Notes: a model not told the origin generated them from the letters alone. A stretch of 64,000 nucleotides of DNA from Pseudomonadota bacterium (GCA_039193195.1 JBCCWS010000018.1:1-64000), one strand, 5' to 3'; shown: positions 53,431-62,745, counted from the stretch's first letter. Made by a program: numbers and translations.

Positions 53431-54744
53431 CTATCGGAACACGGGTGAACGGCTGAAATCGTAGATCAGGTTGACGAACAGTCGCACGCCGTCGCGCTCA
53501 TCACCGTTGGCGTCGCGCACGCTCGCGTAGCGCGCGCCAGCGGCGATCGCCCAGTGTTCGCGGAATCGCCAGCGCAAGGTGGGGTCCACCCGCACCACTT
53601 CGCGATCGAAGGGAACTCCCCCTGCCACCCGGCTGCGCTCGAGATAGCCGGTGCGTAACCTGGCCGTCAGGCCGGGACGCAACTCACGGACGATCAGCAG
53701 CGAGAGGCGATCTTGCTCGAGCAGCTGACCGATGCCCGAGGGCGTGATGGTTCGCGAGGCCGTTAGGGTGACTTGCGTACGTTCCGGCGTCCAATTGAGC
53801 TCGGCGTCGAAAACGCCGCCCGTGGAGTCGTCTTCAAAGGTCTGGGTGGGCGTGCCTAGCAGCAGGTCCGTCACGTCTGTCTCGCTGTCCACGATGCGTG
53901 CACCCGCCCGGAAGGTACCGCTCACCGTTGCGGTGAAGGCACGAGTAACACCGAGTTCGAATTGACGGCTGAAGTTCGATGTTTCCTGCTCATTGAGCGA
54001 GAAGTCGGTGAGCAACAGGCGTTCATCTGCGCGAAAACGTGAGACGGCCGCCGTGGCGAACACATTGGTGCGCTCGGAGAGGGCGCGCTGGAAGGTGATG
54101 TCGGCCCCGTCGAAGCGGTAGTCGGTCAGCTGTCCGGCGGCATCCACATCGAAGGTACGCCCGTCGACGGCCACCGGGAAGGTACGATCCTCGAAGTCCA
54201 CCAGCGACGCAGACCCGCCGATGATCACCTGATTGCGCTCGCTCAACTGGCGTGCCCACTGCGGGCGCACGACCGCGCTGTTGCGGCGCGTGGCAATCAC
54301 CTCGTTGTTGTCGTTGATCAGGCCACCGAGTTCGTCCACCAGGCCGTTGGTCAGGGTGGACCCACGCTCCAGCGCCCCAGTAACGGAGAAGTTACCCCGC
54401 GGCAGCACGCGCGTGGCCGTGAGTTCGTAGCGCTGCTCGGTCAAATTGAAGTCATCGTTGTCGTAGAACGGGAAAGTCAAGCGCAGGCCATTGGTCATAT
54501 CCCAGCGCTCGCCAACGACATCCAAGCTGAGGCTGGGCTCAAAGATGTAGCCACTGACCGACTCCGTATCGGACAGTGCTAGGCGCGGGCTTGAGTCATA
54601 AACCCCGCGCTGAGTGAGGCTCCCAGTGAGGGTGGTGTCCGCATGGGCGATACCTGCTGCGAAGAGCAGTCCGCTAGCGGCCAACAGGCTGGCGAGGGCG
54701 CGCGAGCCTGGCGGGTAGGTGGCGCCGAAAGCGTTCGGGGCCAT
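53431..54744 (-). CDS. Outer-membrane beta-barrel protein of the exopolysaccharide cluster
   Basis: About 437 residues with a signal peptide (cleavage near A-H-A-D) followed by alternating beta strands, ending in an aromatic C-terminal strand (Y-D-F-S-R-S-P-V-F-R), as in outer-membrane barrels. It resembles the TIGR03016-type barrel found in PEP-CTERM/exopolysaccharide loci. It may form the outer-membrane passage or anchor for the polymer. The ATG at 54744 starts the signal peptide; an open frame to 54906 would overlap the Wza-like gene. Confidence 0.82.
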   Translation of the reverse strand: MAPNAFGATYPPGSRALASLLAASGLLFAAGIAHADTTLTGSLTQRGVYDSSPRLALSDTESVSGYIFEPSLSLDVVGERWDMTNGLRLTFPFYDNDDFNLTEQRYELTATRVLPRGNFSVTGALERGSTLTNGLVDELGGLINDNNEVIATRRNSAVVRPQWARQLSERNQVIIGGSASLVDFEDRTFPVAVDGRTFDVDAAGQLTDYRFDGADITFQRALSERTNVFATAAVSRFRADERLLLTDFSLNEQETSNFSRQFELGVTRAFTATVSGTFRAGARIVDSETDVTDLLLGTPTQTFEDDSTGGVFDAELNWTPERTQVTLTASRTITPSGIGQLLEQDRLSLLIVRELRPGLTARLRTGYLERSRVAGGVPFDREVVRVDPTLRWRFREHWAIAAGARYASVRDANGDERDGVRLFVNLIYDFSRSPVFR

Positions 54745-54763
54745 GCTAGGACAGTCGCCCCCC

Positions 54764-55357
54764 TCAGGGCACGACGATGACATCACCGCTAAGCAGCTCA
54801 ATGTTGCTCTCCAGTCGATCGCCCGACTCGACGTCGGAATACTTAAAGGCGATGGCACGCTGGCGACCGCCACCGTCGCGGCGCAGGATCTGGATGCGAT
54901 TGCCATTGGCGAACTGGGCCAGTCCGCCCGCTAGGGCGAGGGCCTGAATCACCGTCATCGGCCGATCCATGGCGTACTCGCCAGGCCGCGGTACCTTGCC
55001 GATCACGTAGAACTTGTTGCCCTGGGCGGACAGCACGCTCACGGTCACGACCGGCTCTGGAATGAAATCCACGAGACGACCAACGATCGCGGTACGCACG
55101 TCCTCCGCGGATCGTGTTGCGGCTTCGACCTCACCGATCAGCGGGAAAGTGATACGACCGTCGGGTCGCACGATCACCTCCCGCGATAGCTCCTCCTCAC
55201 GCCAGACGGAGATCCGCAGCACGTCCCCTGGATTCAGGGCGTAGGCCCCTTCCGCCTCCTGCGCCTGCGCGGGTGCTAGGGCGGCGAGGGTCGCAAGCAG
55301 CGCTAGCGCGAGTGCTGCAGCCGTCGGTCGCAAGCCAGATAGGCCAAACCTCATCAT
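54764..55357 (-). CDS. Wza-type polysaccharide export protein
   Basis: The 197-residue protein has a signal peptide (A-P-A-Q-A-Q) and then the polysaccharide export motif Y-x-L-N-P-G-D-V-L-R-I-S-V-W, P-D-G-R-I-T-F-P-L-I-G and a SLBB domain (V-I-G-K-V-x-R-P-G-E-Y). There is no lipobox Cys after the signal peptide, unlike Wza itself, and it is much shorter, as in exosortase-associated exporters. It is the first gene of a long minus-strand operon, with an AGGGG ribosome site and a -10-like element close by. Confidence 0.88.
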   Translation of the reverse strand: MMRFGLSGLRPTAAALALALLATLAALAPAQAQEAEGAYALNPGDVLRISVWREEELSREVIVRPDGRITFPLIGEVEAATRSAEDVRTAIVGRLVDFIPEPVVTVSVLSAQGNKFYVIGKVPRPGEYAMDRPMTVIQALALAGGLAQFANGNRIQILRRDGGGRQRAIAFKYSDVESGDRLESNIELLSGDVIVVP

Positions 55358-55380
55358 CGAAAACCCCTGGTGTTCTCTAA

Positions 55381-55386
55381 ATTATA
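55381..55386 (-). promoter_or_regulatory. Predicted -10 element of the exopolysaccharide operon
   Basis: On the minus strand a perfect TATAAT lies 24 bases before the Wza-like start codon, giving a short leader. The region 17 bases upstream of it is GC-rich with no -35 match, so activation by a regulator is plausible. Confidence 0.4.
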
Positions 55387-55993
55387 GCGGTCGGCCTCTA
55401 CGCGCGCCGTCGGGGCGCACTTTAGCGCAGGCGCCGAAGCGAGCCTAGTTAAAGAGGTTGCCAGGGTTTGGCGCGGCCGCTATCGCCTAAGCGATACCGC
55501 CATGCGACGGGCAAGAACCCGCAACGGGAGCCGCCAAACACGTGTCACGGGCCGTTCGTCCGAGCACGCCGGAGGTGCCGATGGATGGCCTGGAGATCTT
55601 GGAGCGTCAGCTGCGCGCCGAACGCCTATCGCAAGGTCGATGCGGCGAGCTCGACGCGTCCCCGGGCTGACCCAAGGCGAGAGCACGCAGGACGGTGCGT
55701 ATTATGTCGCAGTCTGTATCGCACCAGAGTGTCGATCACTCGGATCCTGGCAATGCGGGGCCACAGGCTCACGACCGGGAGGGAGTTGCGCCCTGTACCA
55801 GCGCGCGGCGCTCGCCCCCCCCAGCCCGGCGGTGCGCGCGCGTGCCAACGACTACAGCCGCGAGGTCGCCGGCGCGATTGGTGGGCGGCCATCGCGCCAT
55901 CGCGACTCTGCGCTATCAATGCCTATATTGCCATCTGACAGTATATTTAATAATCTTTGCATATTGACACTTTACCAATGGCAATTACCCCCT
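55387..55993. other. Gene-free divergent region between exopolysaccharide and toxin-antitoxin operons
   Basis: About 600 bases without a convincing gene; open frames crossing it are Arg/Pro-rich and match nothing. It has a TATCGC/GCGATA hairpin (55481-55496) and a sudden AT-rich tract (55920-55990) unlike the rest of the window. That tract holds the operator-like repeat of the antitoxin gene. Confidence 0.5.
55927..55985 (+). promoter_or_regulatory. Operator-like inverted repeat before the antitoxin gene
   Basis: ATTGCCAT (55927-55934) and ATGGCAAT (55978-55985) are exact inverted copies flanking an AT-rich core that contains CTGACA, CATATT and TTGACA elements. The antitoxin start is nine bases downstream. 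Xre-type antitoxins usually bind such sites and repress their own operon. Confidence 0.45.
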
Positions 55994-56398
55994 ATGCTCG
56001 AGTCCATCCCGCGCCTGGCCCCGTTCGACAACGGTCCGGAGATCACGGACGAAGAGAGCGCCGCCATGGCGCGCGCCATGGTGAACCTGTTCCGTCTATG
56101 GCAAGTCAACGACGCCCAAGCGTGCGTGCTCCTCGGCGGCCTTTCCAAGCGTACCTACGCCCGCTGGAAAGAAGGCGCGATCGGGCGCGCATCGGTGGAT
56201 CAGAGCACTCGTATGTCGGTGCTTCTCGGCATCCACAAGTCCCTGCGGATTCTATTTGCGGATAAGGCGCGGGCCCACGGCTGGGTACGCCAGCCCAACG
56301 CCGTGTTTGACGGCAGCAGCGCCCTGGACGTGATGCTGGGCGGCTACCTAACGGACCTGTTTAGAGTTCGCCACTACCTCGACGCCATACGCGGGTGA
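55994..56398 (+). CDS. Xre/MbcA/ParS-family antitoxin
   Basis: The 134-residue protein has an N-terminal helix-turn-helix-like region (V-N-L-F-R-L-W-Q-V and L-G-G-L-S-K-R-T-Y-A-R-W-K) and a C-terminal DUF2384 domain with R-M-S-V-L-L-G-I-H-K-S-L-R-I-L-F and the A-x-x-W-V-R-x-P-N segment. This is the antitoxin of Xre-RES systems; it blocks the toxin active site with its C-terminus and represses the operon. The ATG at 55994 follows the operator-like repeat. Its stop overlaps the toxin start. Confidence 0.85.
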   Translation: MLESIPRLAPFDNGPEITDEESAAMARAMVNLFRLWQVNDAQACVLLGGLSKRTYARWKEGAIGRASVDQSTRMSVLLGIHKSLRILFADKARAHGWVRQPNAVFDGSSALDVMLGGYLTDLFRVRHYLDAIRG

Positions 56399-57150
56399 TG
56401 GAGGCCCGCTCGCTGGCGATCCCGCCGATTTCGCGCGTGCGCTGGTCCAAGGCGCGACGTATCGTGCCCACGCGCCACCCTCCCATCGACCTGTTCGAAG
56501 ATATCGCTGCCCCCGACGACTGGGATCTCCTAGTTTCCGCTGAGGCGAAGACCAATCCACGCGTCTGCACCAGCGTTGGGCGCTTGGATTTGGTCCCCAC
56601 CGCCAGGCGCGTCGGTGGCCCGGGAGCGAGCTACCTGATGGCACCGTTCGTACACGTAAGCACGGAACGTCCCGGACGGTTCCACGACGGCACCTACGGC
56701 GCCTGGTACGCGGCCAACCGCTTCCAGACTGCGGTCGCCGAAACGGCGCACCACATGGCCGCCTTCTACCGCAGCACGGCTCAGACGCCCGGATGGCTGG
56801 TCCAAGTACGCGAGCTCATCGCGCGGGTCGATCACCGATTCCACGACCTACGCGCCGCGCCGGCGTTCGAGAGCGCCCTCGATCCGAATGACTACGCCCC
56901 CTCCCAGGCCCTGGCCTGGCGCCTGCGGAGCGACCACCGCAGTGACGGCATCGTCTACCCAGCCGTACGCGATGGCCAGGGAGAGGCGCTCGCCGCATTC
57001 TGGCCCGACGTCGTTCGCCCACCGGTCACCCCAGGGCGCCATCTCGGCTACCACTTCGACGGACATCTCATCGACTACGTACGCGATGCATCGAGCGGAG
57101 AACTCTGGCGCCTACACGGCTGCGCACCGGCGCCCCTGGCACCCTCCTGA
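56398..57150 (+). CDS. RES-domain toxin
   Basis: A 250-residue RES-family protein. The Arg region (G-R-F-H-D-G-T-Y-G-A-W-Y) and Glu region (T-A-V-A-E-T) are present, but the third conserved site, Y-P-S-x-R in most members, reads Y-P-A-V-R with Ala189. Active RES toxins break down NAD+ and stop growth. The Ser-to-Ala change could weaken or abolish activity, or the alignment may shift. The ATG at 56398 overlaps the antitoxin stop; a GTG one codon earlier is possible. It is translated together with its antitoxin. Confidence 0.82.
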   Translation: MEARSLAIPPISRVRWSKARRIVPTRHPPIDLFEDIAAPDDWDLLVSAEAKTNPRVCTSVGRLDLVPTARRVGGPGASYLMAPFVHVSTERPGRFHDGTYGAWYAANRFQTAVAETAHHMAAFYRSTAQTPGWLVQVRELIARVDHRFHDLRAAPAFESALDPNDYAPSQALAWRLRSDHRSDGIVYPAVRDGQGEALAAFWPDVVRPPVTPGRHLGYHFDGHLIDYVRDASSGELWRLHGCAPAPLAPS

Positions 57151-57387
57151 AATCGACCCCTGCGGCGACGCATCAGACTTCTGAGATGGCGGTTTCCTGA
57201 AATCCCCCTACCGCCCACGGCAAAAATATGGTCTAACTGGCGGCTGTTCCGGTGGCTGAATCGGGAGTCGTGCGAGCGGCGACCGCTAACAACATCAAGC
57301 GCAGCTACCTGAACGACCGTCACGGACGACGGGTGACTTCGCACCGCGCGGTCCGTGCTTATCTAAAAACCAGGGGAGTCATAGTCC

Positions 57388-60300
57388 ATGCACAACTTGC
57401 CATGCAGGACGGCGCTCGTCGCATCGTCCCTGCTGGTCACCCTGATGGCGGGCAGCGCAAACGCGTCCGTTGATGGGGACAACCAGCGGTCCTTGCTAAG
57501 CAAACCGGTCGAGATGAGGGAGCTTTCGCTCGCCACCAAGCCCAATGCTGGGCGCGTCGGCAGTCGAGTGTTCCGGCCCGAACGGGGCCTCACCGGCGAA
57601 CACGTGTACATCATCACCCTTGCCGAGCCTGCTCTCGCGGCCTACACCGGCGGTGTTCGCGGGCTCGCACGCACGGCGGTGGATACGCGCCGCGGCGAGC
57701 GCAAGCTCAACGCCCGCAGCCCTGCCAGCCGCGCTTATATGCAACACCTGCGTGGCCAGCAGGACCGATTCCTGAGCCGCACCTCGCGCATGCTTGGCCG
57801 CAGCGCAGCGCCACTCAACCGCTATGTTGCCGCCGTCAACGGTGTGTCCTTGCGCATGACCCAGGCTGAAGCCCAGCGCGTCGCGCGCCTGCCCGGCGTG
57901 GCGATGGTCGAACGCAGCGTAGCGATGCAGCTGGACACCGACGCGGGCCCGAACTTCATCGGCGCGCCGCGGGTGTGGAGCGGTGAGGCCACCGGCGAGG
58001 CGGCCCTCGGTGAAGGCATCATCGTCGGCATCATCGACAGCGGCATCAACGGTGACCATCCGTCCTTCGCGTCGATGGGCTCCGATGGGTACGAGCACAT
58101 CAACCCCTATGGCGACGGCGTCTACGTGGGTGAGTGCTTCGACACACCGGACCTGGTCTGCTCGAGCAAGCTAATCGGCCGCTACAACTTCACCCAGGGG
58201 TCGAACCCACCCGCGCCCACTTCCGAGGACACGGACGGTCACGGCACCCACGTGGCGAGCACTGCTGCGGGCAACTTCGTTGACGATGTCCCGTTCTTCG
58301 ATGCGGAAGGCAACCCCATCGAGTTCTCCGTGAACATCTCCGGCGTGGCGCCCCACGCAAACCTCATCGCCTACTCAGTGTGCGCGCCCCTGTGCCCGAG
58401 CTCAGACGTGCTGAACGCGATCGACCAGGCCATCCTCGATGGCGTCGACGTGCTCAACAAGTCCATCTCGAGCCCGCCGGGCAGCCCCTGGGAAGCTAGC
58501 CTTTCCCTCGGCGCCCTGAATGCGCGTGCCGCAGGCATCTCCTTCGCCATCTCCGCCGGTAACGACGGTCCTGGCGTCGGCACCGTTGCCGAGGTCAACG
58601 GTGCGCCCTGGAACGGGGCCGTGGCGGCGAGCACGCACGACCGTGCCTTCCCCACCAAGACTCTGGATATGTTTGAGGGTGGCGACGTAGCGCCGCCGGC
58701 CACCATCACGGGCCGCTCCTTGAGCCCGGGCATCACCGGCACCATCGTCTACGCCGGTGACTATGCCAACGGCGACCCGGACCCTGAGCAGTGCCTCAAC
58801 CCCTTCCCGCCCGGCACCTGGAGCGCGGATGAGATCGTGGTCTGCGACCGCGGTGCCATCGCTCGCGTGCAAAAGTGCATCAACGTGCGTGACGGCGGTG
58901 CGGCCGGCTGCGTCCTGACCAACATCCCGGGCGGCGCCACGTCTCTCGCGGACGACCCCCACGTCATCCCCGCGATCCACATCGCGGAGGCGGACGGCAC
59001 GGCCCTGAAGGCCTGGATGGCTAGCGGCAGTGGCCACGTCGCCACCATCGGTGAGGGCGGCGCGCCCTTCTCCGACGAAGCGGCCGGCGACATCATGGCC
59101 GACTTCAGCTCCCGCGGACCCTACACGGGCTTTGACTTCCTCTCGCCCAACGTGTCCGCGCCGGGGGTGAGCATCTACGCAGCCTTCGCGGATGGCATCG
59201 AGTACTCGTTCCTCGGCGGCACCTCCATGTCCAGCCCGCACGTCGCCGGCTCCATGGCGCTGCTGCGTCAGACCCGTCCCGACTGGACCGACGCGGAAAT
59301 CCTCTCCGCCCTCATGAGCACGGGCGTGCAGGAGATGCGCAAGGAAGACGGCGCCACGCCGGCGGACGCCTTCGACTTCGGTGGCGGCCGCGTGCGCGTG
59401 AACCAGGCGGCCAACGCAGGGCTGCTCTTCGACGAAACGGCAGCTGGCTTCGAGGCCGCTAACCCGGCCACCGGCGGCGATCCTAAGGACATGAACCTCG
59501 CGTCCTTCGCCAACGATGCGTGCCTGAGCATCTGCTCCTGGGAGCGCACCGTGGAAGCCGCGGTGAGCGACACCTGGTCCTCCAGCTCCAACGGCGACTT
59601 CCCGGTCACCGTCGAGCCTGCCTCGTTCTCCCTGAACGCGGGCGACACTCAGGTAATAACCGTCACGGCCGACGTCTCCGCCATGGCCAACGGCGAGTTC
59701 GCCTTCGCCGAACTGGTTCTGACCCCCGCCGGTGGCGCCAATCCGCCGACGGAACTGCAGGTGGCGGTCACGCCCTCGGCCGGTGACCTGCCAAACGCCC
59801 TGGTCATCAACACCGGCCGCAACGCCGGCTCCGTGACCGAGACCATCGCCTCCATCGAGGTGAGCGATCTGCAGGTGCAGGCCTTCGGCCTGTCCAAGGG
59901 TGACACCGAGCGCCTCGCCATCACCGGCGAGACGGGCGAGTTCGATCCCTACGATCAGCCGGACGGCGTGGGCGTGAGCTTCTTCGACGTGCCCGCCGAT
60001 GCGATCCGCGTGATCGTGCGCACCTTCGACTCCGAAGCACCAGACGCCGACCTGTTCGTGGGCCGCGACGACAACGGGGACGGCGAGATCTCGCTGGACG
60101 AGGAGCGTTGCAACAGCGGCACCGGCGGCAGCGATGAGTTCTGTGAGGTCACGGACGTCGAGGGCGGCACCTGGTGGGCTGCGGTGATCAACTTCACCGC
60201 CTCCGATCCGGAAGCGACCGACGAGACCAGCGTCAACGCCACGGCCGTGGCCCCGAGCACCGGCAACTTCTTCGCCGAGGGGCCGGGCGGCCCCGTGGAC

Positions 60301-61806
60301 GAGCTCGAGCCCTACGATCTGTCGATCTTCTACGATCTAGACGATGCTGAGGCGGGCGACATCTACTACGGCGACCTCATCCTGGGCTCTGGCCCGGGCA
60401 ACGAAGGCGACATCGGCAGCATCCCCGTCACCGTGGTGCGCGGTGCGGACGACGTCTCCATCGAGGTCGACTCGATGATGGCGGAGGTCGGCGATACGCT
60501 GAACTTCACCGTCACGGTGCAGCCCAACGCCACGCCAGAAGATCTCGCCTACGCCATCGAGACCGCCATCCCCGACGGCTTTACGCTGGATGAGGAGTCG
60601 GTTGCAGTGACCGCCGGTGAGGTGACGGTGAACGGTGACTCGATCGATTGGTCGCTGGTACAGGCGAGCGTTGAAGGTGCCACCAACAGCTACACGGTGA
60701 CCACCAGCGCCGAAGATGCGGCGTGCACGATGCCGGAAGTCGGCCAGGGCGGTGGCTATATCGACCTCGCGGCCTTCGGCTTCGAGCCCGGTGACACCGA
60801 GGGCGACACCATCACCGGCACCTTCGGCCTCGATCCGGAGCAGGTGAACTTCTACGGCAGCGACCGCGGAAGCCTCACCTTCACGGACGATGGCTTCGTC
60901 TTCTTCGAAGGCTCCCCGGGGGCGAACCCGTGGATCAACCAGTCGATCCCGTCCCTCGACGACCCGAACGATCTCTCCGCCATCTTCTGGCGGGACATGG
61001 AGATGGTCTCGAGCCCGTCTGACGGTCCTGAGGGCGAGCGCGGCGTAACCGCCATCACCCTCACCTGCGGCGGCGAGCCCTGCGCCTTCCTGGTCGAGTT
61101 CGATAACCTGGAGCCGTGGCCCGCAGGCGACACTTCCGACCGCATCGACTACGAAGCCTGGTACTGGGGCATCGTAGACGACGCGCCGGGTGCCTACGAG
61201 ATCATCTACGCCTACGACAACATCAGCGGCTTCGCTGACGGCGTCGGCACGATCGGCGTGGAGGGTCCGGACGGGTCCATCGGTACGCAGGCGGCCTTCA
61301 ACGATGTGGCCGTGAGCAATGGCGACTTCATCTGCTTCGATCTCGTGGGCGTGACCTTCGACCCCGCCGTGCTCACCTTCTCGGTGTCCGTGGATCCGTC
61401 CGCGGCCGGCCGTGACGTGGAGACGACGGCGACGAGCGTGGTCGACAACGCCGGCAGCGAAGCGGAGACGGCCAGCGTGAGCGTATCCGTGGGGGGCGAG
61501 TTCATCGACAGCGATGAAGATGGCATCGCCGACGCCGACGACAACTGCACGCTGATCTCGAACGAAAGCCAGTGCGATAGCGATGGCGACGGCTTCGGTA
61601 ACCACTGCGACGCGGACTTCAACGACGACGGCTTCGTGTTCTTCCAGGACTCGCTGCTGTTCCGTGATGAAGGCTTCGGCAACCCGAGCGAACCGCCCGA
61701 ATACAGCGAGTACGACCTGAACTGCGATGGTTCCATCGACAACGATGACATCGACATCGGTCGCACCCTGTTCCGGGCCCCGCCTGGACCTGCCGGGGAG
61801 CTTTGA
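57388..61806 (+). CDS. Large secreted subtilisin-like serine protease (S8) with PA insert
   Basis: The 1472-residue precursor has a signal peptide (A-N-A-S) and an I9-like propeptide (about 60-185). The peptidase domain carries Asp217 (I-I-D-S-G-I), His285 (G-H-G-T-H-V-A) and Ser613 (G-T-S-M-S-S-P-H). The long gap between His and Ser holds a protease-associated domain (about 430-560). Beta-rich domains follow. The C-terminus has thrombospondin-type-3-like calcium loops (D-S-D-E-D-G-I-A-D-A-D-D-N-C) and a dockerin-like pair ending in P-P-G-P-A-G. It should act outside the cell. A GGGGAG ribosome site precedes the ATG. Confidence 0.88.
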   Translation: MHNLPCRTALVASSLLVTLMAGSANASVDGDNQRSLLSKPVEMRELSLATKPNAGRVGSRVFRPERGLTGEHVYIITLAEPALAAYTGGVRGLARTAVDTRRGERKLNARSPASRAYMQHLRGQQDRFLSRTSRMLGRSAAPLNRYVAAVNGVSLRMTQAEAQRVARLPGVAMVERSVAMQLDTDAGPNFIGAPRVWSGEATGEAALGEGIIVGIIDSGINGDHPSFASMGSDGYEHINPYGDGVYVGECFDTPDLVCSSKLIGRYNFTQGSNPPAPTSEDTDGHGTHVASTAAGNFVDDVPFFDAEGNPIEFSVNISGVAPHANLIAYSVCAPLCPSSDVLNAIDQAILDGVDVLNKSISSPPGSPWEASLSLGALNARAAGISFAISAGNDGPGVGTVAEVNGAPWNGAVAASTHDRAFPTKTLDMFEGGDVAPPATITGRSLSPGITGTIVYAGDYANGDPDPEQCLNPFPPGTWSADEIVVCDRGAIARVQKCINVRDGGAAGCVLTNIPGGATSLADDPHVIPAIHIAEADGTALKAWMASGSGHVATIGEGGAPFSDEAAGDIMADFSSRGPYTGFDFLSPNVSAPGVSIYAAFADGIEYSFLGGTSMSSPHVAGSMALLRQTRPDWTDAEILSALMSTGVQEMRKEDGATPADAFDFGGGRVRVNQAANAGLLFDETAAGFEAANPATGGDPKDMNLASFANDACLSICSWERTVEAAVSDTWSSSSNGDFPVTVEPASFSLNAGDTQVITVTADVSAMANGEFAFAELVLTPAGGANPPTELQVAVTPSAGDLPNALVINTGRNAGSVTETIASIEVSDLQVQAFGLSKGDTERLAITGETGEFDPYDQPDGVGVSFFDVPADAIRVIVRTFDSEAPDADLFVGRDDNGDGEISLDEERCNSGTGGSDEFCEVTDVEGGTWWAAVINFTASDPEATDETSVNATAVAPSTGNFFAEGPGGPVDELEPYDLSIFYDLDDAEAGDIYYGDLILGSGPGNEGDIGSIPVTVVRGADDVSIEVDSMMAEVGDTLNFTVTVQPNATPEDLAYAIETAIPDGFTLDEESVAVTAGEVTVNGDSIDWSLVQASVEGATNSYTVTTSAEDAACTMPEVGQGGGYIDLAAFGFEPGDTEGDTITGTFGLDPEQVNFYGSDRGSLTFTDDGFVFFEGSPGANPWINQSIPSLDDPNDLSAIFWRDMEMVSSPSDGPEGERGVTAITLTCGGEPCAFLVEFDNLEPWPAGDTSDRIDYEAWYWGIVDDAPGAYEIIYAYDNISGFADGVGTIGVEGPDGSIGTQAAFNDVAVSNGDFICFDLVGVTFDPAVLTFSVSVDPSAAGRDVETTATSVVDNAGSEAETASVSVSVGGEFIDSDEDGIADADDNCTLISNESQCDSDGDGFGNHCDADFNDDGFVFFQDSLLFRDEGFGNPSEPPEYSEYDLNCDGSIDNDDIDIGRTLFRAPPGPAGEL

Positions 61807-61863
61807 TCTGCTAGCGATGAGCGCCGGGTGCTGAGGCGCCCGGCCTCGATTTGAAAGACCGTT

Positions 61864-61898
61864 GGCCCCGGTCGCTACGCGCGACCGGGGCTATTTTG
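61864..61898 (+). terminator. Rho-independent terminator of the protease gene
   Basis: CCCCGGTCGC (61866-61875) pairs perfectly with GCGACCGGGG (61881-61890) around a five-base loop and is followed by CTATTTTG. A weaker GC hairpin at about 61824-61846 precedes it. Confidence 0.8.
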
Positions 61899-62115
61899 TG
61901 TCGCCCTGGAACGGCGCCGCGAGAATACTCGAGCGCTCAGGCCACTTTCCTCCACCTAAGGAGGATCTAAGGCAGGTGTGAAAAAGGGCGGGCTGCGCCG
62001 GTGGAGCCGCGACACGAAGGCCTCGCAACCTTACCAAGGCCCGTCTCAAAATCCGCGATGTGGCACGCGGCTGACAGCAGTTGCTCGAAACGGGAACGGC
62101 GCGAGACCCAGCTCC

Positions 62116-62745
62116 TCACACCTCGGACGCCCCCGGGTCAAAGCGCCAGATGACGGTATTGGTAACAAGACCCGGAATGTAATCGAAGCGGTCTATCTCC
62201 GCACCCTCAAACCCCTTGAACTGAAGCCACGCCTCATCGCTGAAGTAGTTCAGGCCCCACCACGGAACACGCTTCCTTCTGTGGCTCCTGATCGGGTAGT
62301 AGAATTGGCCTACGTGCGGCTCCAGCCGAGTCGAGATCGACGGCACTACAACCACGTACGAACGCGCCACTCGGGAGATCTCGCGTACCGCCTCAGCAAG
62401 GGTCTCAATCGGCTGAATGTGCTCAAACACCCCAATCGACAACGCCACGTCGAACTCATCGTGTTCGAAAGGAAGATCAGAGGCATCCGCCTTGACGAAG
62501 CTGACGTTGGGGAAATCCAACGTCACATCTCGAATATCCACCCCCGTCACAGCAACGCCTTGGCTGGCCGCAAATCGGATGTAGTCCTCTCCAGAGCTGC
62601 ACCCCACTTCTACAACACGACTAGCGGGGCGGGTAAGGCCACCTGAGACCAACCTGTTGAGACGATCGAGTCGTCGCGTCTTGAGCCTCTCAGCGATACC
62701 CGATGCTCGCCATATTCGCTTAGCTGACTCCGCCAGACCTGGCAA
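62116..62745 (-). CDS. Class I SAM-dependent methyltransferase
   Basis: The 209-residue protein has motif I V-V-E-V-G-C-S-S-G-E-D, an acidic residue in motif II (V-D-I-R-D), A-D-A-S-D-L-P-F, and D-V-A-L-S-I-G-V-F-E-H-I as motif IV, the fold of UbiE/type-11 methyltransferases. The substrate is unknown. The gene is noticeably richer in A and T than its neighbours and has no clear operon partner, so a different origin is possible. About 120 bases separate it from the next gene. Confidence 0.8.
   Translation of the reverse strand: MPGLAESAKRIWRASGIAERLKTRRLDRLNRLVSGGLTRPASRVVEVGCSSGEDYIRFAASQGVAVTGVDIRDVTLDFPNVSFVKADASDLPFEHDEFDVALSIGVFEHIQPIETLAEAVREISRVARSYVVVVPSISTRLEPHVGQFYYPIRSHRRKRVPWWGLNYFSDEAWLQFKGFEGAEIDRFDYIPGLVTNTVIWRFDPGASEV

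Noticed and set aside
37362-55357. A hidden PEP-CTERM substrate gene within the exopolysaccharide cluster
   Set aside because: The C-terminal ends of all plausible genes were read and none has a P-E-P or V-P-L-P-A motif followed by a helix and basic residues.
55502-55993. Upstream extension of the antitoxin frame to 55502
   Set aside because: The extension crosses the AT-rich operator-like tract and encodes an Arg/Pro/Ser-rich stretch unlike the family; the ATG at 55994 gives the usual antitoxin length.
60337-61605. Minus-strand open frame of 422 codons opposite the protease gene
   Set aside because: It is a shadow of the protease frame, rich in Val/Ala/Arg/His, without membrane, signal or domain features.
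61978-62646. Plus-strand open frame overlapping the methyltransferase gene
   Set aside because: It lacks any domain pattern, while the minus-strand frame shows the full set of SAM methyltransferase motifs.
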